Source of the DNA: Beijerinckiaceae bacterium
GTDB lineage: Bacteria > Pseudomonadota > Alphaproteobacteria > Rhizobiales > Beijerinckiaceae
Direction: 5' to 3'
Assembly (NCBI GenBank): GCA_022702195.1
Contig: JAKONB010000321.1
Location: forward strand, 1 to 21,917
DNA: 21,917 bases
Both the position numbers and the translations under genes were made by a program. Shown in pieces: positions 13,985 to 21,917 of this stretch (positions are counted from its first letter, which is position 1; every line of letters starts with the position of its first letter). The notes beneath the pieces are model-generated. The model searched no databases. It saw only the letters and a list, made by a program, of their open reading frames with translations, and was not told where the DNA came from.

Positions 13985-16228
13985 ATGAGGCACCTTCGTT
14001 TCGTCGTGGCCTTCCGCGCAGGGACGGCTTTTGTGGGGCCTCTGGCCGCGCTCCTCGCCGCGCCCGTGGAAGCGCAGACAACCGCCCCGGAGGTCGCCCT
14101 CGACGAGCTCTCGGTCACCGCGACCCGCGCGCCCCGGCGCATCGAGGAGGTCCCGCAGAGCGTCCAGGTCGTGGACCGCGAGCAGATCCGCCAGCAACTC
14201 GCCCTGACGGCGAGCCCCTCCGCCGTCCTGGCGAAGCTCATTCCCGGATTTTCCGTCCCGAACGGCACCATCTCCAGCGCGTCCGAGAACTTCCGTGGCC
14301 GCAGCCTCCTGGTCCTGATCGACGGCGTGCCGGTGAACACGCCGCTGCGCGACGTCTCGCGCATCCTCAACCTGATCGATCTCAACGCCGTGGAGCGGAT
14401 CGAGGTGGTGGCGGGCGCCTCCAGCCTCTACAGCGCGGGCGCCACCGGCGGCACGGTCAACTTCATCACCCGTCGCCCGACCGACGCGGCCCCCATCGTC
14501 ACCGTCAACACCGCGCTCCGGACCTTCACGGCCGATCCCGTCCACGGCATCGCCCCCGAGACCGCGATCAGCGTGACCGGCAAGGTGCCGGCTGGAATCG
14601 ACTACGCCTTCACCGGCTCCGGCCGCTTCGCCGCCCGCACCTATGACGGCAAGGGTCGCGAGCTGCCCTCGGACGGCCAGCTCGGCCAGGGCGGCGGCGA
14701 CCGCTTCCAGCTCGGCAACCTCAACCTCCGGCTCGGCTACGATCTCGATCTCGCCAAGCGCGTCGAGTTCGGGGTCACCCAGATCCTGCTCAATCAGAAT
14801 CCGCGCTACCTGACCGATTACAGCGCGCCCTTCGCGCGGCCGAACTTCGCGCAGCCCTATCCGGGCCTGCCGGTGGCCGAGGATACGCGCTCGCTCTTCC
14901 TGCGCTACACCGACCGGGACACCCCGCTCGGGAGTCTCTCGCTGCTCGGCTTCTACAACGACATCAACAAGCGCTTCAATTACTCGGAATTCTCCTACCC
15001 GGCGAACCCGTTCGTCACCTACTCGCTCAACCCGCGCGCGCCCACCAGCCTCGCCAACCAGACGGCGCTCGCCACCGAGCGCGGCGGCATCAACCTCACC
15101 CTCGACACGGATCTCGGCGCGCTGCTGCCCGGGCTGAAGCTGACCTGGGGCTCCGACGTGATCTCCGAATCCACCCGCCAGCGGGCGCGGGACGGCACGG
15201 ACGTGTTCACGCCCCTGCGGCAGAACAGTTACGCCGGATTCGCGCTGCTGCAGGTGCCCGTCGGCGAGCGGCTGACCCTGCGCGCCGGCCTGCGCTACGA
15301 GCATTTCGACCTCGACGTGTCCGGCTTCACGCGGCCGACCACCTTCGCGGCCACCGCCGCCCGCAACGCGCTCGGCTACGCGACCTTCGTGCTGCCGGCG
15401 CTCCGCGTCACGGGCGGCACCTTCTCCTACGCCGCCCCGACGTTCAACGCGGGCGGCACCTTCGTCCTCGCCCCGGGCATCGACCTCTACGCGGGCTTCA
15501 GCCAGGGCTACGCCCTGGCCGATATCGGTGCCTTCACGCGGCGCGCGGGCCTGTCGCTCGCCTATGCCTGCACGGTGGCGCGGCCCTTCTGCCTGCCGGC
15601 CGGCACCACCATCGCCTATGTGAACATCGCGCCCCAGGCGCAGGTCGTGAACTCCTACGATTTCGGCATTCGCGGCCGGAGCGGGATCTTCTCCGGCAGT
15701 CTCGGCGGCTTCGTCTCGACCTCCGACGACGGCACGACCTTCGACCCGCTCACCAACCGGCTGAGCCAGCAGAAGGAGATGATCTACGGCGCGGAATTCG
15801 TGGGCAACGCGCAGGTCACGGAGCAGCTGAATCTCGGCACCGTGCTGGGCTACCGCGAGGGCCGCTACGACACCAACAAGGACGGGCGCCTCGACAGCTT
15901 CCTGCCGAACAACCGGATCGGCGCGCCGTTCCGCGCCACGATCTCGGGCACCTACCTGTTCGCGAACGGCGTCTCGGTCCGGCTCGAGGGCGAGGGGTTC
16001 GGCGGCCGCGACGCCCGCATCGACCTCACCGGCACCCGCTACCGCCTCAAGGACGCCTTCACGGTGAACGCCGCCATCGGCGCGCCGGTGGCGGGCGGCG
16101 AACTCTACGCCTCCGTCGACAACCTGTTCGACGCCGCCGACTGGAACCCCACCGCGACCTCGGTGCGCAACCTGACCGTCTATGGGCTCGGGCGCACCGT
16201 CACCGTCGGCTACCGCAAGACATTCTGA
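13985..16228 (+). CDS. TonB-dependent outer-membrane receptor (siderophore type)
   Basis: This 747-residue protein has a signal peptide at 1-30 (ending LLAAPVEA before QTTAPE), a TonB box at about 40-47 (DELSVTAT) and a plug domain at about 55-165. The plug carries NFRGRSLLVLIDGVPVNTPL and the hallmark LNAVERIEVVAGASSLYSAG followed by ATGGTVNFITRR. A 22-strand barrel ends in VDNLFDAADW and YGLGRTVTVGYRKTF with terminal Phe. Such receptors use TonB energy to import iron complexes, cobalamin or other scarce ligands. The plug style and the divergent AraC regulator favour a ferric siderophore, but the ligand is not decided. Cys529 and Cys536 probably close an outer loop. I prefer the ATG at 13985 because it starts a signal peptide; the frame runs back to 13868 without one. 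No ABC importer is adjacent. Confidence 0.93.
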   Translation: MRHLRFVVAFRAGTAFVGPLAALLAAPVEAQTTAPEVALDELSVTATRAPRRIEEVPQSVQVVDREQIRQQLALTASPSAVLAKLIPGFSVPNGTISSASENFRGRSLLVLIDGVPVNTPLRDVSRILNLIDLNAVERIEVVAGASSLYSAGATGGTVNFITRRPTDAAPIVTVNTALRTFTADPVHGIAPETAISVTGKVPAGIDYAFTGSGRFAARTYDGKGRELPSDGQLGQGGGDRFQLGNLNLRLGYDLDLAKRVEFGVTQILLNQNPRYLTDYSAPFARPNFAQPYPGLPVAEDTRSLFLRYTDRDTPLGSLSLLGFYNDINKRFNYSEFSYPANPFVTYSLNPRAPTSLANQTALATERGGINLTLDTDLGALLPGLKLTWGSDVISESTRQRARDGTDVFTPLRQNSYAGFALLQVPVGERLTLRAGLRYEHFDLDVSGFTRPTTFAATAARNALGYATFVLPALRVTGGTFSYAAPTFNAGGTFVLAPGIDLYAGFSQGYALADIGAFTRRAGLSLAYACTVARPFCLPAGTTIAYVNIAPQAQVVNSYDFGIRGRSGIFSGSLGGFVSTSDDGTTFDPLTNRLSQQKEMIYGAEFVGNAQVTEQLNLGTVLGYREGRYDTNKDGRLDSFLPNNRIGAPFRATISGTYLFANGVSVRLEGEGFGGRDARIDLTGTRYRLKDAFTVNAAIGAPVAGGELYASVDNLFDAADWNPTATSVRNLTVYGLGRTVTVGYRKTF

Positions 16229-16254
16229 GCCGATGGTCCCCCGGGAGCAGACGG

Positions 16255-16316
16255 ACGACCGCGTCGTTCCGCGCGCTCCCGGCCCGGCGGCCCCCAGGAC
16301 GAGACGGCCTGTCTCG
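16255..16316. terminator. Two short inverted repeats between convergent genes
   Basis: ACGAC-CGC-GTCGT (16255-16267) and CGAGAC-GGCCT-GTCTCG (16300-16316) lie between the TonB-receptor stop and the OprB stop. They are plausible terminator hairpins for the two converging transcripts. No T tract is present. Confidence 0.4.
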
Positions 16317-16356
16317 CCGCGCCGGAGGTTCGCGGCATCACGACCCGCTCCTGCCC

Positions 16357-17847
16357 TCAGTTCTGCCCCGGCCCCCGCGCGAGCCCCGCCAGGGTGAAGA
16401 GGTCCACCGACAGCTTGGCTCCCACCACGAAGGCATCGGGAATGTTCTTGGTGTAATACGGGAACCGGGTCTGGTCCGGGTTGATGATGTATTGCAGGTT
16501 CGGGGTCAGGCGGATCGCCGGGGTGACCTGGATGCCGTAGTTGAGCTCCATCATGATCTGCCGCTTCGGGATCGTCCGGTCGAACCCGATGGCGTTCTGC
16601 GCGACCGTGATGTTCGACAGCGCCAGGGGGCTGAACCTCTGGGTGTTGATCACGAAGCCCAGCGTGTCGAACGGGCGGCCCGCGAAGGTGCCGGTCTGGA
16701 GGGCGCCGATCTCCAGGAAGTAATCCTCGACGAGCCGCCCGGAGGTGCCCGCCATGGCGACGCCGAACAGGGTCAGGCCCTGGATGCCGGCGGGGTCGGG
16801 TCGCCACACCATCTGGTCGAACCGGGCATAGACACCCGAGCGCCCGAATCGCGTGGCGGGGGCGAGGCCGGTGAGGACGGAACGCTGGCCGGTGATGTCG
16901 CGCACCGGATCGGAATAGTCGGAGGCGTCGTACCAGCCGCCGATGCCGTAGTTGCGCGGCAGCGGATCGTTGGCGAAGCTGGTGGAATAGCCGAGCTCGA
17001 ACGGCAGGATCGCCCCGGTGGCCCCGCGCGTGGAGAAGTCGAGGCCGTTGTCGCCGGGCTGCTGGTGGCGCGGATTCACCTCGTAGATCCCCGCATGGAA
17101 GAAGACCGTGTCGGTGAGCCAGGCCTTGGCGTGCGCCCCCCAGCTCGAGACCGGCCAGAAGGTGAAGTTCGAAGTCTTGAACACGAAGGTCGGGTTGCCA
17201 CAGGCGGAGTTCGTCTGGAAATTGCAGTAGATCGGCGAATTCAGGAACGCGATGTTGGCCACAAGCCGGCCGAACTCGACGATCAGCCGGTCGTCGAACA
17301 GCTTCTGCTCGTAGCTCAGCAGGGTCAGTCGGGTGGTCTGGCCGCCGCCATAGATCTCCTGCACGGAGGTGTTGTTGCCGATATAGTCGCCGGCGAGGTT
17401 GTCGCCGTGGCGGTTGGTGACGGCCACGTGGAAGGCGCCGCCCGCGATTCCGGCGAGGCGGTTCAGGTCGGCGTCGATGCCGAAGAAGAGTTGGCCCGCA
17501 TAGGTCGCCCCCTGGCGGATGCCGCCGATCGGGTTGGCGGCGGCCTGGCCGGTATAGTTGGCGCTGAGCGCGAGGCCGTTGCCGAGGTCGAACACGCCGG
17601 ACGGCAGGGTGGCCGGGGTCGCGCTCTGGCCGAGGCTGTCGGCGGCGCCCGCCGCGCTCTCGGCCCCGGTGATGCCCTGGCCGTCCGGCTGCGGCGGCCG
17701 GCGCGGCGTGCGGCGCAGGGCCGGGCGCTGCACCGTGTCGGGGACGCCGATCCCGGCCGCGCCCGCGCCTTGCGCCCGCGCCTCCGGTCCGAGCGCCAGA
17801 ATCGTCAAACCCAGGCCGATGGCGGCCGCCCTCGATCCCTTGCCCAT
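16357..17847 (-). CDS. oprB: OprB-like carbohydrate-selective porin
   Basis: This 496-residue protein has a signal peptide at 1-25 (MGKGSRAAAIGLGLTILALG, then PEARA). A Pro/Ala-rich stretch to about 85 leads into an OprB-type barrel with FGRLVANIAFLNSPIYCNFQ, then CGNP; the paired Cys (208, 216) motif C-FQ...CG-P is typical of the family. Later strands include WWRP-like motif VWRPDPAGIQGLTLFG, MMELNYGIQVTPAIRLTPNL and QYIINPDQTRFP. OprB porins admit sugars across the outer membrane. The ATG at 17847 has GAGGGG six bases upstream. It lies 88 bp after fruA on the same strand, so it is likely co-transcribed and supplies fructose. The C-terminus runs on past the last strand as TLAGLARGPGQN without a terminal aromatic residue, which is unusual. 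Confidence 0.9.
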   Translation of the reverse strand: MGKGSRAAAIGLGLTILALGPEARAQGAGAAGIGVPDTVQRPALRRTPRRPPQPDGQGITGAESAAGAADSLGQSATPATLPSGVFDLGNGLALSANYTGQAAANPIGGIRQGATYAGQLFFGIDADLNRLAGIAGGAFHVAVTNRHGDNLAGDYIGNNTSVQEIYGGGQTTRLTLLSYEQKLFDDRLIVEFGRLVANIAFLNSPIYCNFQTNSACGNPTFVFKTSNFTFWPVSSWGAHAKAWLTDTVFFHAGIYEVNPRHQQPGDNGLDFSTRGATGAILPFELGYSTSFANDPLPRNYGIGGWYDASDYSDPVRDITGQRSVLTGLAPATRFGRSGVYARFDQMVWRPDPAGIQGLTLFGVAMAGTSGRLVEDYFLEIGALQTGTFAGRPFDTLGFVINTQRFSPLALSNITVAQNAIGFDRTIPKRQIMMELNYGIQVTPAIRLTPNLQYIINPDQTRFPYYTKNIPDAFVVGAKLSVDLFTLAGLARGPGQN

Positions 17848-17935
17848 CGTGGTCCCCTCAGTTCCGTGGTGTTCGCGTGGCCGGTCTTGGTGCCGGGTGG
17901 GTGGTGCCGGTGGTGGAATGCGGCGCGCCGCGCGC

Positions 17936-19648
17936 TCAGGCCGCCCGCTTCTTCGACAGGCCGACCAGCAGCCCGGTGACGAGGGTGCCGGCCACCAGCG
18001 CGATCAGCGCGCCGGGGACGTTGGTCACCGCGTTGGGGATCGGCAGGACGAACAGGCCGCCATGCGGCACCTTCAATTCGACCCCGAGGCTCAGCGCGAT
18101 GGCGCCGGCCAGCGCCGAGCCCGCCACCATGGAGGGGATGACCCGCAGGGGGTCGGCCGCCGCGAACGGGATCGCCCCCTCGGTGATGAAAGCCGCGCCG
18201 AGCACGGCGGCCGCGCCGCCGGCCTCGCGCTCGGGCTTGGAGAAGCGGCCCGGGAACAGCCGGGTGGCGAGCGCGATGCCGAGCGGCGGGGTCATGCCGC
18301 CGATCATCACGGCGGCCATGGGGGCGTAGATGCCCGACGCGATCAGCGCGGCCGACGAGGCATAGGCCGCCTTGTTGACCGGGCCGCCCATGTCCACCGC
18401 CATCATGCCGCCGAGCACCAGGCCGAGCACGATGGCGCTGGCCCCCTGCATCCCCTTCAGCCAGTCGGTGAGCGCCGCCAGGATCGCCGCCACCGGCACG
18501 CCGACCACGTAGATCATCAGCAGGCCGGTGATCGCGGTGGCGAGCAGCGGCAAGATCAGGACGGGCTTGAGCCCCTCCAGGTTCTTGTGCAGGCGGATGT
18601 GCTTGTTGAGGAAGGCGGTGGTGTAGCCGGCGATGAAGCCCGCCGCGATGCCGCCGAGGAAGCCGGCCTGGAGGTTGGCGGCCAGCATCCCGCCGATCAT
18701 GCCCGGCGCGATGCCGGGCCGGTCGGCGATGGAATAGGCGATGTAGCCGGCCAGAGCCGGCACGATCAGGGCGAAGGCCGCCTTGGCGCCAATCTCGCCC
18801 AAGGCGAAGCCGAGTGTGCCGGCATGGTCCGGCTTCATCGCGTCGATGCCGCCGAAGGCGAAGGCCAGGGCGATGAGCAGGCCGCCCGCCACCACGAAGG
18901 GCAGCATGAACGAGACGCCGGTCATCAGGTGCTTGTAGGCGCCGGCTTTCGTCTCGGCCGCCGCCGGGCGGGCCGGCCCGGCGGCCTTGGACTCGGCCTG
19001 AACCTGCGCCTCGGCGAGCGCCGTGGCGATCAGCCCCTTGCCGTCGCGGATCGCCGCCTTGGTGTTGGTGGCGTAGAGCCGCTTGCCGGCGAAGCGCGAC
19101 CGGTCCACCCCGGTATCGGCGGCGATCAGCACGAGGTCGGCGGCTTCGATCTCGGCCGGGGTGAGGGCGTCGCGGGCGCCCACCGAGCCTTGCGTCTCCA
19201 CCCGGACATCGTGGCCCAGCGCCTGGGCCGCCGTCTGGATGCCCTCGGCCGCCATGAAGGTGTGGGCGATGCCGGTGGGGCAGGAGGTGATGGCGACGAT
19301 TCTTTTGCGCGCCGTGACGGGGGAGGGGGAGACGGGAGCGTCGCCGGCTGAAGCCAGGAACCGGTCGAGCACCGCATGGGCGTCGGTGAGTACGTCCTCG
19401 ATGCGGATGCGGGCGCGGCGCATGGCGCCGAAGCGGCCCTCGTCGAGGTCGCCCTCGCCCACCAGAAGCACCGCCCCGGCGCCCGCGATGGCCGACGCGC
19501 TGAGCGCGTGGCCGGTGACGCCTTTGCCGCGCAGTTCCAGGTCGAGGGGCTGGTTGCGCCGGCCCGCCGCCTTGCGCAGGGCCTCGCCGGCCAGCACCGC
19601 GTGCAGGCCGAGATCGCCCCCGCCCACCACCGCCAACATCTGCGTCAT
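17936..19648 (-). CDS. fruA: PTS fructose transporter EIIBC component
   Basis: This 570-residue inner-membrane permease has the three-part FruA layout. Residues 1-100 form the degenerate EIIB' domain lacking an active Cys. The functional EIIB begins near 114 with ITSCPTGIAHTFMAAEGI, Cys123 being the phosphorylated residue. An Ala/Pro linker leads to EIIC from about 236 (YKHLMTGVSFMLPFVVAGGL) with about ten membrane segments, MGGPVNKAAY and ITEGAIPFAAADPLRVIP. It imports fructose and phosphorylates it to fructose 1-phosphate. The ATG at 19648 follows a strong GGAGGAAG site. It lies 272 bp downstream of fruK, separated by a large inverted repeat, and is followed after 88 bp by oprB. The length is normal for the family. 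Confidence 0.96.
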   Translation of the reverse strand: MTQMLAVVGGGDLGLHAVLAGEALRKAAGRRNQPLDLELRGKGVTGHALSASAIAGAGAVLLVGEGDLDEGRFGAMRRARIRIEDVLTDAHAVLDRFLASAGDAPVSPSPVTARKRIVAITSCPTGIAHTFMAAEGIQTAAQALGHDVRVETQGSVGARDALTPAEIEAADLVLIAADTGVDRSRFAGKRLYATNTKAAIRDGKGLIATALAEAQVQAESKAAGPARPAAAETKAGAYKHLMTGVSFMLPFVVAGGLLIALAFAFGGIDAMKPDHAGTLGFALGEIGAKAAFALIVPALAGYIAYSIADRPGIAPGMIGGMLAANLQAGFLGGIAAGFIAGYTTAFLNKHIRLHKNLEGLKPVLILPLLATAITGLLMIYVVGVPVAAILAALTDWLKGMQGASAIVLGLVLGGMMAVDMGGPVNKAAYASSAALIASGIYAPMAAVMIGGMTPPLGIALATRLFPGRFSKPEREAGGAAAVLGAAFITEGAIPFAAADPLRVIPSMVAGSALAGAIALSLGVELKVPHGGLFVLPIPNAVTNVPGALIALVAGTLVTGLLVGLSKKRAA

Positions 19649-19791
19649 GGCTTCCTCCCTCCTGGTCTCGTTCGACGTGATGCGTGGGCCGTTCCTGGCC
19701 GGCCAGAGCCTATGGTTGATGCACGGTGAGCCCGCGCGGTCTCAGGGTGCCGGATTCCCAGATCTGATCCCCTCCGGAGAGGGCGGCTTCC

Positions 19792-19899
19792 CTCCCCCTT
19801 GTGGGGAGGGATCGCGGGTGGGGGTGGCTCCGCTGGCCTCCAACGCCCGAGGGTCACCCAACCACCCCCACCTCCAACACCTCCCCACAAGGGGGAGGA
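19792..19899. repeat. Large inverted repeat inside the fruK-fruA gap
   Basis: Perfect 19-bp arms CCTCCCCCTTGTGGGGAGG (19792-19810) and its complement at 19881-19899 enclose a second perfect 11-bp pair, GGTGGGGGTGG (19818-19828) and CCACCCCCACC (19863-19873). Each outer arm is itself nearly self-complementary. This would form a very stable cruciform or RNA hairpin. The style resembles dispersed intergenic repeats of alphaproteobacteria. Confidence 0.85.
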
Positions 19900-19920
19900 G
19901 GGCCGCGCAGCGGCATCACC

Positions 19921-20886
19921 TCACCCCGTCCCCATTCCGGAGGCTCCCACACCCTCCACCCGCACCGTCCGGGCGAGCGCCTCCACCGTCGCGCGCGGGG
20001 GCAGGTTGGCGCCCGGCAAAGTGAGCTTGCCGGCGGCGAAGGCGAGGGCGAGGCGGGCGATGTCGGGGAGCGCCAGCCCCGCATGCAGGCCTGCGACGAG
20101 GCCGGCCACCAGGGCGTCGCCCGCCCCCACGGTGCTGGTCAGCTGCGTCGGCGGCGGGTGGGCGAGGACGGTGCCCTCGGCGGAGGCGAACAGCGCGCCC
20201 TCTGCGCCCAGCGAGACCACCACCAGGGGGATCCCGCGCGCGCGCAGGCCGTTGGCGGCCCCCGCCACGTCGTCCAAGGTCGGGAGCGCGCGGCCGGCCC
20301 AATCCTCGAGTTCGTGCCGGTTGGGCTTGATCGCGAAGGGCAGGGCGGGGGCGGCGAGCGCCGCCGCCAGGGCCGGGCCGGAGGCGACGAGGACGAGGCG
20401 GGCGCCGCGTGGATTCAGCTCGGCCGCGATCTCCGCGTAGATCGCGGGGGCGACGCCCCCCGGCAGGCTGCCGGCCAGCACCACCAGGGCGCCGGGTTCG
20501 GCGGCCTGCCGCAGCACCGCCCGGACGGTGCCGAGGGTGCCGGGAGTGACGGGCAGGCCCGGCAGGTTGATGTCGGTGGTGTCGCCGGTGGCGGCGTCGA
20601 ACAGCTTCAGGTTGGTGCGGGTCTCGCCGGGAATCCACACGAAGCGGTCGTCGATGCCCTTGGCCTCCAGCAAGGCCTGGAACGGCGCGGCGTTGTCCTG
20701 GCCGAGGATGCCGGTTGCGGCCACCGGCACGCCCCAATCGGCCAGGCACGCGGCGACGTTGACGCCCTTGCCGCCCGCATCCGAGCGGGTGCCGCGCGCC
20801 CGGTGGACATGGCCCGGCCGCAGGTCGTCGAGCATCACGGTCCGGTCGAGGGCCGGGTTGAGGGTGAGGGTGACGACGCGCCTCAT
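19921..20886 (-). CDS. fruK: 1-phosphofructokinase
   Basis: This 321-residue PfkB/ribokinase-family enzyme phosphorylates fructose 1-phosphate, made by the PTS, to fructose 1,6-bisphosphate using ATP. The first signature GGKGVNVA is at 38-45 and the second, TVGAGDALVAG, has catalytic Asp257. The start MRRVVTLTLNPALDRTV and KPNRHELEDWAG (188-199) are typical of FruK/LacC. The length is about ten residues over the usual FruK, from the tail GVGASGMGTG. Its ATG overlaps the fruB stop in ATGA (20883-20886), implying translational coupling. It is followed by the inverted-repeat gap and then fruA. It is probably regulated with the operon; the promoter lies outside the window. Confidence 0.96.
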   Translation of the reverse strand: MRRVVTLTLNPALDRTVMLDDLRPGHVHRARGTRSDAGGKGVNVAACLADWGVPVAATGILGQDNAAPFQALLEAKGIDDRFVWIPGETRTNLKLFDAATGDTTDINLPGLPVTPGTLGTVRAVLRQAAEPGALVVLAGSLPGGVAPAIYAEIAAELNPRGARLVLVASGPALAAALAAPALPFAIKPNRHELEDWAGRALPTLDDVAGAANGLRARGIPLVVVSLGAEGALFASAEGTVLAHPPPTQLTSTVGAGDALVAGLVAGLHAGLALPDIARLALAFAAGKLTLPGANLPPRATVEALARTVRVEGVGASGMGTG

Positions 20887-21917
20887 GCGGGCTCTCCCGC
20901 GGCGTCTCCGACGGGCGGGGCGGCGAGCGCCCGCACCCCGGCCGCATCCTCCTGCGCGCAGGCCCGCGCCGCCAGCGCTCGCAACTCGCCCATCTCGCTC
21001 GCCCGCAGCCGCGCCTTCACGGCGGCCACGTCGCGCGGGGTCATGGAGAGTTCGTGGACGCCGAGACCCGCCAGCAGGCCCGCGCCGAACGGATCACCCG
21101 CGATGCCGCCGCAGACGCCGACCCAGCGCTTGTGCCGGGCCGCGCCCTCGCAGGTCATGTGGATCAGGCGCAGGACCGCCGGGTGCAGGGAATCGGCCTC
21201 CGGCGCCAGCTCGGTGTTCTGGCGGTCGATGGCCAGCGCGTATTGGGTGAGGTCGTTGGTGCCGATGGAGAAGAAGTCGCAATGCCGGGCGAGCGCGTCG
21301 GCCTGGATCGCGGCGGCCGGCACCTCGATCATGATGCCGAGCGGCACCTCCGGCGCGTTGAGTTCGGTGCGGATGCGCTCGCAATGGGCGCGGAGCGTCA
21401 GCACCTCGGGCACCGAGGTGATCATCGGGAACATGATCGAGAGCGGCGCATCCTTGCCGGTGGGCGCACCGGCCGGGATGCCGTCCCTGGCCGCCCGGTA
21501 GAGCGCGCGCAGCTGCGGCTCCATCAGGTCGGGTCGGCGCAGGAGCAGCCGGGCGCCGCGCACCCCGAGGAAAGGGTTCTCCTCCTTCGGCAGGTGCAGG
21601 TGCGCCACCTGCTTGTCGCCGCCGATATCGAGGGTACGCACGATGAGCGGCCGGCCGGCCAGCGCGTCCAGCATCGCCCGGTAGGTGGCGTATTGGTCGT
21701 CTTCCGCGGGGGGGTCGCCGCGCTCCAGGAACAGGAACTCGGTGCGCATCAGCCCGACGCCCTCGGCGCCCTGGTCGAGGGCGAACGGCACTTGCTCGGG
21801 GTTGTTGACGTTGGCGCCGATGGCGAGCGCATGGCCGTCGCGGGTGCGGGCCGGCAGGGCGCGCTCGCGGGCCTCCTCCTCGGCCTTGGCGCGCTGGCGC
21901 TCGCTCCAGGCCCGGGC
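20883..21917 (-). CDS. fruB: PTS enzyme I portion of FruB-type multiphosphoryl transfer protein (5' end off window)
   Basis: The frame is open from the right edge to the stop at 20883 and shows 344 residues. They form the C-terminal part of enzyme I: DGHALAIGANVNNPE, then GAEGVGLMRTEFLFL, LDIGGDKQ, ENPFLGVRG, FSIGTNDLTQYALAIDR and VGVCGGIAGDP, whose Cys corresponds to the catalytic Cys502 of E. coli enzyme I. The phosphorylated-His domain and any HPr or EIIA modules lie upstream of the window. Enzyme I takes phosphate from phosphoenolpyruvate. Position directly before fruK and fruA indicates a fructose-dedicated EIIA-HPr-EI fusion, the usual FruB form in these bacteria, but fusion itself cannot be seen here. 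The four-base overlap with fruK shows operon structure. Confidence 0.9.
   Translation of the reverse strand, partial: ARAWSERQRAKAEEEARERALPARTRDGHALAIGANVNNPEQVPFALDQGAEGVGLMRTEFLFLERGDPPAEDDQYATYRAMLDALAGRPLIVRTLDIGGDKQVAHLHLPKEENPFLGVRGARLLLRRPDLMEPQLRALYRAARDGIPAGAPTGKDAPLSIMFPMITSVPEVLTLRAHCERIRTELNAPEVPLGIMIEVPAAAIQADALARHCDFFSIGTNDLTQYALAIDRQNTELAPEADSLHPAVLRLIHMTCEGAARHKRWVGVCGGIAGDPFGAGLLAGLGVHELSMTPRDVAAVKARLRASEMGELRALAARACAQEDAAGVRALAAPPVGDAAGEPA

Noticed and set aside
13910..16807. 965-codon minus-strand frame opposite the TonB-receptor gene
   Set aside because: It spans two real genes, has no motif, and is explained by high third-position GC.
17558..19351. 597-codon plus-strand frame opposite fruA
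   Set aside because: Repetitive Gly/Arg/Asp composition and full overlap with a well-supported permease gene.
19792..19899. Possible CRISPR-like or attachment-site interpretation of the repeated arms
   Set aside because: There are only two arms, in inverted orientation, with no spacers, cas genes, integrase or tRNA nearby; a hairpin repeat explains it better.

Overview
The window is high-GC DNA of alphaproteobacterial type. The dispersed imperfect palindromes built on a GCATCGTCCCG head, the Omp25/RopB-like porin, a free-standing SWIB protein, a SUV3-type helicase and a DUF2252 protein together suggest a Methylobacterium-like member of the Hyphomicrobiales. That placement is inferred from gene content and style, without a database search. 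Coding density is high. Most genes look chromosomal, and I see no transposase, integrase, CRISPR array, tRNA or rRNA.

Layout. 1-1498 (minus): the 5' end of an Mfd-like CarD/helicase protein, cut by the window edge. 1630-3123 (minus): a DUF2252 protein. 3375-4145 (plus): a short-chain dehydrogenase. 4146-4532: an AT-richer promoter region with a perfect 18-bp palindrome, leading into an Omp25-like porin (4533-5414). 5702-7497: a zinc alcohol dehydrogenase divergent from a TetR regulator, with a perfect 14-bp palindrome between them. 7457-7556: two palindromic repeat elements where the TetR gene and a glycine-zipper gene converge. 7557-9253: three small envelope or membrane proteins (glycine-zipper, a small secreted protein with paired Cys, DUF2721). 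9254-9878: a 625-bp stretch with no gene I can support. 9879-12500: an SWIB-domain basic protein convergent with a SUV3/MgpS-like helicase, with an 11-bp-stem hairpin between them. 12778-16228: an AraC regulator divergent from a TonB-dependent receptor.

16357-21917 (minus) is a fructose-uptake cluster. It is transcribed from beyond the right edge in the order fruB (enzyme I portion seen, partial), fruK, fruA, oprB. Together these give an outer-membrane sugar pore, a phosphoenolpyruvate-driven inner-membrane fructose transporter with its own enzyme I, and 1-phosphofructokinase, converting outside fructose to fructose 1,6-bisphosphate. fruB and fruK overlap by four bases. fruK and fruA are separated by 272 bp that hold a large inverted repeat.

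I do not see a convincing new multi-gene system. The points most worth following are the divergent Mfd paralogue, the palindromic repeats that supply coding sequence and abut stop codons, the inverted repeat inside the fru operon, the AraC/TonB control region with direct repeats, and the SWIB protein with a histone-H1-like tail.
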